A DNA stretch of 6,137 nt from the NCBI GenBank assembly GCA_009702405.1, contig WLIC01000038.1:1-6137 (forward strand). The letters run 5' to 3'. The notes below the pieces were generated by a model. That model worked only from the letters and a program-made list of their open reading frames with translations, had not been told where the DNA came from and did no database searches. Source of the DNA: Actinomycetota bacterium (GTDB taxonomy: Bacteria > Actinomycetota > Actinomycetes > Actinomycetales > Microbacteriaceae). Made by a program: the position numbers and the translations under genes. Shown piece after piece: positions 1 to 6,137 of the stretch (positions are counted from its first letter, which is position 1; every line of letters begins with the position of its first letter).

Positions 1-1500
1 GTGGCATCTATTACAGCTAACTACTTTGGTTACTGTGTAGTAACAGCTACAAAGGCTGGAGATAAGAACTTCGCCGACGCAACTGCAACTGCAACAGTTC
101 GCATTGCTCAGCCTGGCACCCAGATTAGCGCTAGCGTGCCAGACACAACTGTTGGTTATGTTGCCGCTCCTGGAGTTGCAACTACTGTAACCGTGGAAGG
201 TTCTCTAGAAGGCGACATAATCAGCTACTCAGTTGATGCTGCTAGCAAGAGTGTCTGTTCAGTTGCGGGAAATGGTTCTACGGCTCAGGTCACAACTTTG
301 GGGCAAGGTACTTGTACAGTTCTTGCAATCAACGTTTCGAGGGCTCCGGATGGAACGCTAATTGCATCAAGCTCAATTGTCATTTTGACTATTGTCAAAG
401 GTAACCAAAACAATGTGGTTGTAAATCCTGCCAGTCCTTCCGTTTACTTTGCAACTCCTGCTGCAACAGATGTCATAACAGTAACCGGTGGTGTTGCTAA
501 TAGCACCATCACTGCAATAGTAGATGCATCAAGTGCGGGTAACTGCTCTGTAGCTGTTGTCGGAAATAAGATCACAATGACTGCACTTAGAGTTGGCGAC
601 TGCTTAATAAATATCACTAAAGCTGGAGATGCAGGGTACAACGCATACGCCACCTCTCTAACAATTCCTATTCTGAAAACTAAGCAAGCTGCATTCAATG
701 CGTCAGCATCACCGAGCTCGATAATTTACGCCGCTAACTCAGTTTTGACTTCAACGATCACAACAGTTGGTGGCTCTGGAACTGGTGCTGTTACATATGC
801 GCTGTCAGAGGCATCAACAACTATCTGTTCTATTTCAGGCAACGTCATCACAGTTATTACTGGTGGTGACTGTGTGGTTGTTGTCACAAAGGCTGGAGAC
901 GTGAACTACTCTGAAGTTTCAACAGCTGTTACTGTAAGAATCGCAAAAGGCACTCAAGCAGTGTTCTCATTGACTGCAGACAGCACAAGCCTTACCTATA
1001 ACAAGGACACAAACGCTTCAACGACCGTTAGCGCAGTTGGTGGTTCGGGATTAGGTGATGTTACCTATACCGTCGCTCAAGCAAGTGCGGCTATTTGTTC
1101 ACTGGAGGGTGACCTAGTCACAGTTCTTCGCCCCGGTACTTGTACTATCAACGCAACCAAGGCAAGCGATCCTTACTTCAATGCTGCTAGTGCATCAGTA
1201 AGCATCACCATTGCAAAGTCAGAGCAAGATGCGCTGATTGCGAAGCTTGCTCCTGGTGAACTTCAGGTCCCACTTTGGAACGGTAAGTCCACAACCCAAA
1301 TCATCATCTCAGGTGGCGATGGTTACGGTGCTTTGACTTTGGTTGGTCTAACTCCAACTGTTTGTTCTGTGGCTCTTGCTGGTCAACGTGTAAACGTAAC
1401 TTCAATTGCTGCTGGAACCTGTCAGTTCAAAGTAACTAGAGAAAGTGACTACGCATTCCTAGCTTCTACGGCTCTCACTCACACATTGACAGTTGGCAGT
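1..1500 (+). repeat. Tandem Ig-like protein repeats with paired cysteines (five full units plus one partial)
   Basis: About 90-residue units recur, each running from a Gln-ended linker (KGNQ, KTKQ, KGTQ, KSEQ) through a first Cys in a V/I-C-S context, a GNxxT-like turn, a second Cys in a G-T/D-C context, then TKAGDxxY/F-N and a closing beta strand. Cysteine pairs by visible residue are 86/105, 182/201, 276/291, 366/381 and 455/474, so the spacing is either 15 or 19. The units are clearly homologous as protein but well diverged as DNA, so this is an old repeat array and not a recent tandem duplication. Each pair probably forms an intradomain disulfide after export, which is inference. Confidence 0.8.
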
Positions 1501-3411
1501 GCTGAAACAGACCTATTTGTATCAGTTTCAAGTGCTGGCAAGACTGTCGCTGGAGGTAAGGGTGCGATTGACCTTACTGTCACTAACAACGGACCTGCTA
1601 AGGCTGCTGGCGCGACTGTTGAGTACACCCTCCCAACCGGAGTAACAGCTGTTGCTCCTCTAGGTGCAGGTTGTGTTCTAACTAGCAGCACCGAAGTAAC
1701 TTGTTCAACAAACAAGGTTCTTGACGTTGATGGTTCAGTTCGATTCACAATCCCTGTGGCTCTTGCAGGTTCCCTAGTTGGCGGTGAATACACCGATGGT
1801 GGTGCAGCAACTCTAAGTTCTGCGACCCCTGATTCAAATCTTGCTAACAATGAAGTATCTGGTGAAGATGCTAACTTCGTAGTCAACAAAGCACCTACCG
1901 CATTCAACAAGACAACGATCAATCCACTTCAGACAGGAAAGGTCTTTGAAGACCAACTAACTGCTGTTGGTTTCCCTGCTGTGACATACACAATCTCAGC
2001 TGGAGACCTACCTGCTGGTTTGACTCTTGATGAAGCTACCGGTGCGATCACTGGAACTCCAACAGGTGTTGGTAAGTATGCATTTACAATTAGTGCTTAC
2101 AACTCAGCAGGTGCATTCAGCCAGGCTTACTCTGGCAACATTGCTCCTGCGCCTTTCGTAACTGTTCCTGCGGTTGGTTTCGCGACAAACACAGTTCCTG
2201 CTGGCACCAAGATCACTGTCGGTGGTGTGAACCTAGATCTAGTTACTAACGCAATTATTGGTGGAAGGACAGTCAAGTTCACCAAGACTGCAACACTAGT
2301 AACCCTTGAGGTTCCTAACGGAACAACAGGAGAAGTACCAGTTAGCTTGGTCTATGGCCAGGGAACTATAGATGCTGGAACATTTACCTACACAGGCCCA
2401 GGCAAAGTAACTCCAGTAATTGTTGTTGATCCTGGGGAATTAACTGGAGGTGCAGGTGAAAGCGCCAGAACTCTAACCTCAAGCATCACGGCAACCGGAG
2501 TTTCCGGTGAAGTAGTTATGCCTGTTGTTTACTCATCTAAGACAACTGCTGTTTGTACAGTTGCAGGAAATCAGTTGACCTTTATTTCAGCTGGAACTTG
2601 TACTGTTGGTGCTACAACTGCCGCGACAGCTGCTTTCAATGCTGCAACTAGCGCAACTGTTTCGATTGTTCTAACCAAGACTGCGCAGACTCTAAACATT
2701 GTTCAGCCGACAAAGCCAACGGATTCCTCTGATGGTTTTGATTTGGATGTAACAGCGAGTTCAGGTCTTGTGCCAGCATTCGTTAGCGCTACCCCACTGA
2801 TCTGTGATGTAACAGACGATGGGCACGTCACAGGCCTGAAGGCTGGTCGCTGTGAACTAACAATTACTCAGCCTGGTGATGCTCGCTTTGCCGCTATTGC
2901 AGCGACGAAGATGGAATTCGATATCGCAACTGATGCCGGCCTCCCTGTTGTCGACAATGGAGATCCTCTGCACCCAACATCACTGGCTAGTGGCAAGCTC
3001 ACTAAGTTTGTTGACGTTGGATTCAGTTGGGACAAGAAACTAGCTGCACTCAAGGTGGAGACTTACGGTATCTTCATTGGAAAGATTAATGCGGTTAGCG
3101 AATTCACTATCGCTGGTAAAGCCTATAAGTGCAGTGTTGACTTCGGTATTTTGAAGGCAATGGCATCTAAAACTCCGGCTCAGTACAAGCTTGCTATGGC
3201 TAAGAAGACCTTTAAGGCTGCTTCTCCATTCTGTAACGCCAAGACTGAGACAGCCGCATACAGCGCTCTAAAGGCTGGCTATGTTGGTCTAGACGTGAAG
3301 GTAACAATCATTAGATACAGAATGTTTCCTACCACTTACCTACCAGTCAACGCTAAGACTAAGAAGCCGATTCTGACACAGACCAGAGTGATATACATCA
3401 CACTTGGCTAG
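1..3411 (+). CDS. Large multi-domain Ig-like repeat surface/secreted protein, 5'-truncated by window edge
   Basis: The visible 1136 residues are the C-terminal part of a giant extracellular protein. The frame is open to base 1, and the first 40 residues are the second half of a repeat unit (a lone Cys12 followed by TKAGD), so the GTG at base 1 is not a real start. Modules in order: Ig-like cysteine-pair units at about 41-136, 137-229, 230-319, 320-409 and 410-500; a DUF11-like module at about 501-628 (LTVTNNGP, then PDSNLANNE); a putative-Ig/He_PIG-like module at about 630-715 (LPAGLTLDEATGAITGTP); an IPT/TIG-like module at about 716-800; two more cysteine-pair units at about 803-896 and 897-977; and a lysine-rich C-terminal domain at about 985-1136. 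The sequence is rich in Thr, Ala, Val and Ser, as in beta-sandwich adhesins. No LPXTG motif, terminal hydrophobic helix or enzymatic domain is visible. A role in adhesion or cell-surface structure is inferred from architecture only. The signal peptide would lie outside the window. Confidence 0.85.
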   Translation: MASITANYFGYCVVTATKAGDKNFADATATATVRIAQPGTQISASVPDTTVGYVAAPGVATTVTVEGSLEGDIISYSVDAASKSVCSVAGNGSTAQVTTLGQGTCTVLAINVSRAPDGTLIASSSIVILTIVKGNQNNVVVNPASPSVYFATPAATDVITVTGGVANSTITAIVDASSAGNCSVAVVGNKITMTALRVGDCLINITKAGDAGYNAYATSLTIPILKTKQAAFNASASPSSIIYAANSVLTSTITTVGGSGTGAVTYALSEASTTICSISGNVITVITGGDCVVVVTKAGDVNYSEVSTAVTVRIAKGTQAVFSLTADSTSLTYNKDTNASTTVSAVGGSGLGDVTYTVAQASAAICSLEGDLVTVLRPGTCTINATKASDPYFNAASASVSITIAKSEQDALIAKLAPGELQVPLWNGKSTTQIIISGGDGYGALTLVGLTPTVCSVALAGQRVNVTSIAAGTCQFKVTRESDYAFLASTALTHTLTVGSAETDLFVSVSSAGKTVAGGKGAIDLTVTNNGPAKAAGATVEYTLPTGVTAVAPLGAGCVLTSSTEVTCSTNKVLDVDGSVRFTIPVALAGSLVGGEYTDGGAATLSSATPDSNLANNEVSGEDANFVVNKAPTAFNKTTINPLQTGKVFEDQLTAVGFPAVTYTISAGDLPAGLTLDEATGAITGTPTGVGKYAFTISAYNSAGAFSQAYSGNIAPAPFVTVPAVGFATNTVPAGTKITVGGVNLDLVTNAIIGGRTVKFTKTATLVTLEVPNGTTGEVPVSLVYGQGTIDAGTFTYTGPGKVTPVIVVDPGELTGGAGESARTLTSSITATGVSGEVVMPVVYSSKTTAVCTVAGNQLTFISAGTCTVGATTAATAAFNAATSATVSIVLTKTAQTLNIVQPTKPTDSSDGFDLDVTASSGLVPAFVSATPLICDVTDDGHVTGLKAGRCELTITQPGDARFAAIAATKMEFDIATDAGLPVVDNGDPLHPTSLASGKLTKFVDVGFSWDKKLAALKVETYGIFIGKINAVSEFTIAGKAYKCSVDFGILKAMASKTPAQYKLAMAKKTFKAASPFCNAKTETAAYSALKAGYVGLDVKVTIIRYRMFPTTYLPVNAKTKKPILTQTRVIYITLG
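1501..2400 (+). other. DUF11-like, He_PIG-like and IPT/TIG-like modules interrupting the Ig array
   Basis: This is a part of the large surface protein that does not follow the cysteine-pair repeat. Residues about 501-628 carry the conserved-repeat DUF11 pattern: DLTVTNNGPAKA, a YTLPTGV strand, and closing PDSNLANNE. They also hold a short cysteine pair, 558/568. Residues about 630-715 show the putative-Ig signature of PAVTYTISAGDLPAGLTL followed by TGAITGTPT. Residues about 716-800 read like an IPT/TIG fold: KITVGGVNLDLVTNAIIGG, a VPNGTTGEVPVSLVY segment and GTFTYTGP. Assignments are by eye from motif memory; the DUF11 and He_PIG calls are the firmer ones. Confidence 0.65.
2407..2931 (+). repeat. 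Two further cysteine-pair Ig-like units after the TIG-like module
   Basis: Residues about 803-896 and 897-977 resume the repeat pattern. Cys852/Cys867 (spacing 15) sit in AVCTVAGNQLTFISAGTC, and Cys935/Cys951 (spacing 16) sit in LICDVTDDGHVTGLKAGRC. The linker TKTAQ at 892-896 corresponds to the Gln-ended linkers of the first array. The last unit is more divergent, with a bacterial Ig2-like GHVTGLKAG turn, and leads directly into the C-terminal domain. Confidence 0.7.
2953..3408 (+). other. Lysine-rich C-terminal domain of the surface protein, unassigned
   Basis: Residues about 985-1136 differ in composition from the rest of the protein: 20 Lys and 3 Arg against 9 Asp/Glu, while the preceding modules are poor in Lys. 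The domain has one widely spaced cysteine pair (1044/1078) and aromatic-rich beta-like strands (FVDVGFSW, YGIFIGKI, VTIIRYRMF), and it ends abruptly in a strand, VIYITLG. There is no sortase motif, no membrane helix and no recognised peptidoglycan-binding repeat. Its terminal position and basic charge suggest a cell-wall retention or secretion-related domain, but I do not recognise the family and this is inference. Confidence 0.5.
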
Positions 3412-3417
3412 TAGTGA
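3409..3417 (+). other. Three consecutive in-frame stop codons (TAG TAG TGA)
   Basis: The surface-protein gene ends TAG (3409-3411), followed at once in frame by TAG (3412-3414) and TGA (3415-3417). The hairpin terminator starts six bases later. This gives a tight, readthrough-proof end to the large protein. Confidence 0.9.
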
Positions 3418-3422
3418 AAAGT

Positions 3423-3460
3423 AAAGCCGCCTAAGAACTTCTTAGGCGGCTTTCTTATTT
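3423..3460. terminator. Bidirectional intrinsic terminator between convergent genes
   Basis: A perfect 13-bp GC-containing stem (3423-3435 pairs with 3441-3453; left arm AAAGCCGCCTAAG) encloses the 5-base loop AACTT. On the plus strand the stem runs into TTTCTTATTT. On the minus strand it runs into TTTACTTTTC, so both directions have a T-rich tail. It sits 5 bases past the last plus-strand stop and 12 bases past the guaA stop at 3466, which fits shared use by the two convergent transcripts. Confidence 0.9.
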
Positions 3461-3465
3461 AAGTT

Positions 3466-5034
3466 TTACTCCCACTCAATGGTGCCAGGTGGCTTACTTG
3501 TCACATCCAAGACAACTCTGTTAACACCGGATACCTCATTGGTAATACGGTTAGAAATCTTTGCTAGTAGGTCGTAAGGAAGTCTTGACCAGTCAGCAGT
3601 CATCGCATCTTCACTTGAAACAGGACGAAGAACAATTGGATGGCCATAGCTTCTGCCATCTCCTTGAACACCAACAGACCTAACATCAGCAAGAAGAACT
3701 ACAGGACACTGCCAAATCTCACCATCAAGACCAGCTGCGGTTAGCTCTGCTCTAACAATGGCATCAGCTTTACGAAGAAGGTCTAGTCGATCTTTAGTAA
3801 CCTCACCAACAATACGAATACCAAGGCCAGGGCCTGGGAATGGCTGTCTGCCAACTATTTCCTTAGGTAGTCCAAGTTCATAACCAATGGCTCGAACCTC
3901 ATCTTTGAACAGTGTTCTAAGTGGTTCTACTAACTCAAACTGTAGGTCATCAGGTAAGCCACCTACGTTGTGATGAGACTTGATACCAGCTGTCACACCA
4001 CCACCAGATTCAACAACATCTGGATACAGGGTGCCTTGAACTAGGAACTTGATTGGGCGGTTATCCGCTTTAGATTCAGCGATTAGAGCTAACTGAGCTT
4101 CTTCAAAAGCTCTAATGAACTCTCGACCAATGATCTTGCGCTTAGTTTCAGGGTCAGTTATCCCTGCAAGAGCAGTGAGGAATTTCTCTTCTGCATCAAC
4201 GGTTACCAACCTGATTCCAGTAGCTGCAACATAGTCACGCTCGACCTGTTCAACTTCACCTTCACGCATCAGACCGTGGTTCACAAAAATACAGACCAAC
4301 TGGTCACCAACAGCTTTGTGAACCAGTGCTGCTGCAACAGCAGAATCAACGCCACCGGATAGACCACAGATAACTCTGTCTGTTCCAACTTGAGTTCTGA
4401 TCTTTTCAACCTGATCGGCTATAACGTTGCCGCTATTCCAATCAGCTGGAATGCCTGCTGCTTTGTGTAAGAAGTTTTCTAAAACATTCTGACCAAACTG
4501 AGAATGCTTTACCTCTGGGTGCCACTGCACTCCATAAATCTTCTTCGCAGAGTTAGCAAAAGCTGCAACCGGTGTTGTTGCGGTGCTTGCTAGAACTTCA
4601 AAACCATCGGGAGCAACCATAACCTGGTCACCGTGACTCATCCAGCAAATCTGGTTTGAAGCTTGCCCTGCCAGGATCTCTCCCCCAGCAACAACAGTCA
4701 AATCTGTTGCACCATATTCTCTAAGTCCAGTCTTATCAACTCGACCACCGAGACTAGAAGCTAAAACTTGGAAGCCGTAGCAAATACCAAGAACAGGAAT
4801 ACCCAGTTCCAGAATGCCTTTATCGAGCTGAGGAGAGCCAGGCTCATAAACACTTGATGGACCACCAGAAAGAATGATTGCTAACGGGTTCTTTGCCTTG
4901 ACATCACTTGCTGAAACATTGTGATGAACAATCTCGCTATAAACCCCTGCTTCACGAACACGTCGAGCAATTAGCTGAGCATACTGAGCACCAAAGTCAA
5001 CAACTAGGACTGGTCTATTAGTTGAATCGTTTAT
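3466..5034 (-). CDS. guaA: GMP synthase (glutamine-hydrolysing), non-canonical ATA start
   Basis: It converts XMP to GMP using ATP and glutamine, the last step of de novo guanine nucleotide synthesis, in the cytosol. From the ATA at 5034 the protein is 522 residues, the usual size for the family. The class I glutaminase domain (about 8-190) has DFGAQYAQL at 13-21, SGGPSSVY at 56-63, the nucleophile Cys85 in GICYGFQ, and His172/Glu174 in WHPE. The ATP-pyrophosphatase domain has the P-loop SGGVDS at 226-231, [11 protein letters not shown] at 333-343 and [10 protein letters not shown] at 352-361. The dimerisation domain begins near [10 protein letters not shown] (395-404) and ends with the canonical PPGTIEWE. 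No ATG, GTG or TTG precedes the glutaminase domain in frame: an in-frame TAA lies at 5052-5050. The first such codon is a TTG at 4701, which would delete 111 residues including Cys85. Hence the ATA start, overlapping the DUF3817 stop by 4 bases. Function is near certain; the start is the open point. Confidence 0.95.
   Translation of the reverse strand: MNDSTNRPVLVVDFGAQYAQLIARRVREAGVYSEIVHHNVSASDVKAKNPLAIILSGGPSSVYEPGSPQLDKGILELGIPVLGICYGFQVLASSLGGRVDKTGLREYGATDLTVVAGGEILAGQASNQICWMSHGDQVMVAPDGFEVLASTATTPVAAFANSAKKIYGVQWHPEVKHSQFGQNVLENFLHKAAGIPADWNSGNVIADQVEKIRTQVGTDRVICGLSGGVDSAVAAALVHKAVGDQLVCIFVNHGLMREGEVEQVERDYVAATGIRLVTVDAEEKFLTALAGITDPETKRKIIGREFIRAFEEAQLALIAESKADNRPIKFLVQGTLYPDVVESGGGVTAGIKSHHNVGGLPDDLQFELVEPLRTLFKDEVRAIGYELGLPKEIVGRQPFPGPGLGIRIVGEVTKDRLDLLRKADAIVRAELTAAGLDGEIWQCPVVLLADVRSVGVQGDGRSYGHPIVLRPVSSEDAMTADWSRLPYDLLAKISNRITNEVSGVNRVVLDVTSKPPGTIEWE
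5031..5034 (-). other. ATAA stop/start overlap joining the DUF3817 gene and guaA
   Basis: Read on the minus strand, ATAA contains the TAA stop of the DUF3817 gene (5033-5031) and the only plausible guaA initiator, ATA (5034-5032). The usual coupled-gene form is ATGA. A single G-to-A change there keeps the stop (TGA to TAA) but removes the standard start. The nearest ribosome-binding-like string is TAAGG at 5052-5048, 13 bases upstream of the ATA and too far to be a good site, so initiation would depend mostly on ribosomes terminating at the DUF3817 stop. The position is supported by protein homology: [17 protein letters not shown] resembles the family's N-terminus. Confidence 0.7.
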
Positions 5035-5441
5035 TTTGAAGCACCGGCCTTAGTGAGAATGATTGAGACGTTCTTGGTGTATTCACGTTCAATGAAGAAC
5101 GAAGTTAGCGGGACAATTCCACCCATAGCGATGATTAGGAAATCTTTGAACTTGAGTTCAGCCATGCGCCAGATTCTAAAATCAGCAAACAGGTAAACCA
5201 CATACAATATTCCGTGGATCTGAAGTAACAACTTAGAGATGTCAATGCCATCGCTTGGCAAACCTGCATCATCAACTGGGTTTGGCACTAGACCAATAAG
5301 ACCAACATCTCCACCTGACCAGATGGTCTGCCCAAAGGCATACTTCAAGGTCATCTCAAGAACTACAAGAAGTAGGAAGATACCTGTAATGAAGGATGAG
5401 ACCTTATAGAAGGAGAGGGCTGATTTAGCGGTGGGGTTCAT
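5031..5441 (-). CDS. DUF3817 integral membrane protein
   Basis: This is a 136-residue protein of the actinobacterial DUF3817 family, function unknown. Three membrane segments are visible: about 14-36 ([17 protein letters not shown]), 70-90 ([18 protein letters not shown], with the conserved-looking His76-Gly77) and 98-117 ([18 protein letters not shown], followed by ER). The 41-66 segment between helices 1 and 2 is a Gly/Pro/Asp-rich loop. The start is ATG at 5441, placed exactly where the leaderless-type -10 box requires it. It overlaps guaA by 4 bases and lies 46 bases after the SURF1 gene. Neighbourhood with guaA and SURF1 is known in Microbacteriaceae-type genomes, but it does not reveal a role; a link to respiration or purine synthesis is not shown by the sequence. 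Confidence 0.88.
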   Translation of the reverse strand: MNPTAKSALSFYKVSSFITGIFLLLVVLEMTLKYAFGQTIWSGGDVGLIGLVPNPVDDAGLPSDGIDISKLLLQIHGILYVVYLFADFRIWRMAELKFKDFLIIAMGGIVPLTSFFIEREYTKNVSIILTKAGASK

Positions 5442-5447
5442 GACCCT

Positions 5448-5453
5448 ATTTTA
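5448..5453 (-). promoter_or_regulatory. Leaderless-type -10 box (TAAAAT) for the DUF3817-guaA operon
   Basis: TAAAAT on the minus strand matches the actinobacterial TANNNT -10 consensus and lies at -12 to -7 counted from the A of the DUF3817 ATG. Transcription would then begin at or beside the start codon, giving a leaderless mRNA. In support, no well-spaced Shine-Dalgarno is present: AGGG at 5447-5444 is only 2 bases from the ATG. The -35 region at the usual 17-base spacing reads AGAACT, which is weak. Confidence 0.6.
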
Positions 5454-5454
5454 C

Positions 5455-5487
5455 CTAGCAGCAGCAAGGCAGTTCTGCCAAGGCTAG
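5455..5487. repeat. Nested inverted repeat in the SURF1-DUF3817 gap, over the promoter -35 region
   Basis: The core palindrome GGCAG-TT-CTGCC lies at 5468-5479. An outer pair, CTAGC at 5455-5459 and GCTAG at 5483-5487, flanks it asymmetrically. Counted from the DUF3817 ATG, the core covers about -27 to -38, so it overlaps the expected -35 site. It could be an operator or a weak hairpin after SURF1. There is no T-run, and the core loop of 2 bases is too tight for a classic terminator. The arms are short, so chance is possible. Confidence 0.3.
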
Positions 5488-6137
5488 CTATTGCGCAGAA
5501 TCTAGCAGTGCTTCTTGCTGTTTTCTATAGGCATCAGCCAATAGACGCCACCACATGAACACAGCAAAACCTGCAAAAACAGTCCATTCGATGGCATAGA
5601 AAGCAGATAGCCAGTTCAGTTGGCTATCTGATTTAGCCAAGCCAATAGTGATCGGTTCAACCCCTGGCAACTTCGTATAGGCATTTGATTTTGTAACTGC
5701 CAAGAAACCGGCATAAGCAGGAAGCTCAGACTGGTTCAAGTTGATCAGTTGAGCTACCGACATAGTTGGGTACAGGTTTGTTTCCAGTGCTGGCTCTGGT
5801 GCTTCACTAGGAAGGTATCTTCCAGCTATCGGTAGGAATGCTTGAGCCACATAAAGTAACTGTGCTTGACCTAGAGCTATTTTGGCTGAATTGAGATCGG
5901 AGATAAAACCAACGGCCATGAATATTTCACCGTTCACAGTCGAAGCTGGGACAACAAGCCAATAACCTTTAGTGCCATCCACTTGAACGCGGTCAGCAAT
6001 TAGAACAGCATGAGCGGGGTTAGGTGTTACTCGTGTTGTGACCTGAGTTAGAACCTTATTTGAACCATCTTTTGAAATCTCATTGAAAGTAAAAGGTTGG
6101 TTAGGCTCAGCAACTGTCTCTAGTGCTACGTATTGAA
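5488..6137 (-). CDS. SURF1-family cytochrome oxidase assembly protein, N-terminus cut by window edge
   Basis: The frame is open to the right edge, giving 215 visible C-terminal residues; the GTG at 5982 is internal. SURF1 proteins aid assembly of haem-copper cytochrome c oxidase in the membrane. Visible features: a start in the extracytoplasmic domain (QYVALET), the segment HAVLIADRVQVDGTKGYWLV, which corresponds to the family's L-x-R-R/G-x-GY(W) pattern, then PIAGRYLPSEAPEP and LNLNQ, and the C-terminal membrane helix at visible residues about 175-197 with the family-typical FYAIEWTVFAGFAVFMWW, followed by a short cytoplasmic tail (RLLADAYRKQQ). The N-terminal helix is outside the window. 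The gene is 46 bases upstream of the DUF3817 gene on the same strand, so some transcripts may continue into that operon. The stop is TAG at 5490-5488. Confidence 0.88.
   Translation of the reverse strand, partial: QYVALETVAEPNQPFTFNEISKDGSNKVLTQVTTRVTPNPAHAVLIADRVQVDGTKGYWLVVPASTVNGEIFMAVGFISDLNSAKIALGQAQLLYVAQAFLPIAGRYLPSEAPEPALETNLYPTMSVAQLINLNQSELPAYAGFLAVTKSNAYTKLPGVEPITIGLAKSDSQLNWLSAFYAIEWTVFAGFAVFMWWRLLADAYRKQQEALLDSAQ

Noticed and set aside
1..3. GTG at base 1 as the start of the surface-protein gene
   Set aside because: The first residues are the second half of an Ig unit with its first cysteine missing, so the frame is simply cut by the window edge.
444..698. 84-codon open frame on the minus strand
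   Set aside because: It lies antisense inside the clearly coding Ig-repeat gene. Its protein has no recognisable domain and reflects the Thr/Ala/Val-biased codons of the sense strand.
1479..1922. 147-codon open frame on the minus strand
   Set aside because: It is antisense to the DUF11-like module. Composition is Ser/Thr/Pro/Val-biased with no family signature, as expected for a shadow frame.
2868..3053. 61-codon open frame on the minus strand
   Set aside because: It is antisense to the end of the repeat gene, short, and has no promoter or ribosome-binding site.
1..3411. Recently duplicated DNA repeats or a phase-variable tract in the surface-protein gene
   Set aside because: The units are similar only at protein level. 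I saw no long identical DNA copies and no homopolymer or short tandem tract.
4699..4701. TTG at 4701 as the guaA start
   Set aside because: It would remove 111 residues, including the nucleophile Cys85 and most of the glutaminase fold, all of which are intact upstream in the same frame.
5468..5479. Intrinsic terminator after the SURF1 gene
   Set aside because: The palindrome has only a 2-base loop (4 bp with a 4-base loop if opened), and no T-run follows on the minus strand.
5980..5982. GTG at 5982 as the SURF1 start
   Set aside because: The frame continues upstream to the window edge with family-like sequence (HAVLIADRVQ), so this GTG is an internal valine.

Overview
The window looks like a chromosomal segment from an actinobacterium, probably a streamlined planktonic member of the Microbacteriaceae (Luna-type lineages such as Rhodoluna or Aquiluna). 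Three things point that way: a SURF1 / DUF3817 / guaA neighbourhood of actinobacterial type, the leaderless-looking promoter in front of the DUF3817 gene, and a moderate base composition (GC in the mid-40s percent by eye) that is low for that family. The taxonomic call is inference, not proof.

Layout. Bases 1-3411 (+) are the 3' part of a very large gene for a secreted or surface protein, cut by the left edge. It is built from Ig-like modules with a recurrent cysteine pair, followed by a DUF11-like module, a putative-Ig (He_PIG-like) module and an IPT/TIG-like module, two more cysteine-pair Ig modules, and a distinct lysine-rich C-terminal domain with no LPXTG signal or membrane anchor. It ends in three consecutive in-frame stops. 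A strong hairpin at 3423-3453 with T-rich flanks on both sides separates it from the convergent minus-strand genes and can serve both directions.

On the minus strand, read from right to left, are the C-terminal 215 codons of a SURF1-family cytochrome oxidase assembly protein (5488-6137, cut by the right edge), a 46-base gap with a leaderless-type promoter and a small palindrome, a three-helix DUF3817 membrane protein (5031-5441), and guaA, GMP synthase (3466-5034). DUF3817 and guaA overlap by 4 bases and are almost certainly co-transcribed.

The most striking observation is the guaA start. The full glutaminase domain is encoded, but no ATG, GTG or TTG lies in frame before it. The only plausible initiator is ATA, in an ATAA overlap with the TAA stop of the DUF3817 gene, where an ATGA overlap would be ordinary. 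Either an essential gene initiates on AUA, probably by translational coupling, or one base is wrong in the assembly. No mobile element, CRISPR array, tRNA or rRNA was recognised, and no new multi-gene system is evident.
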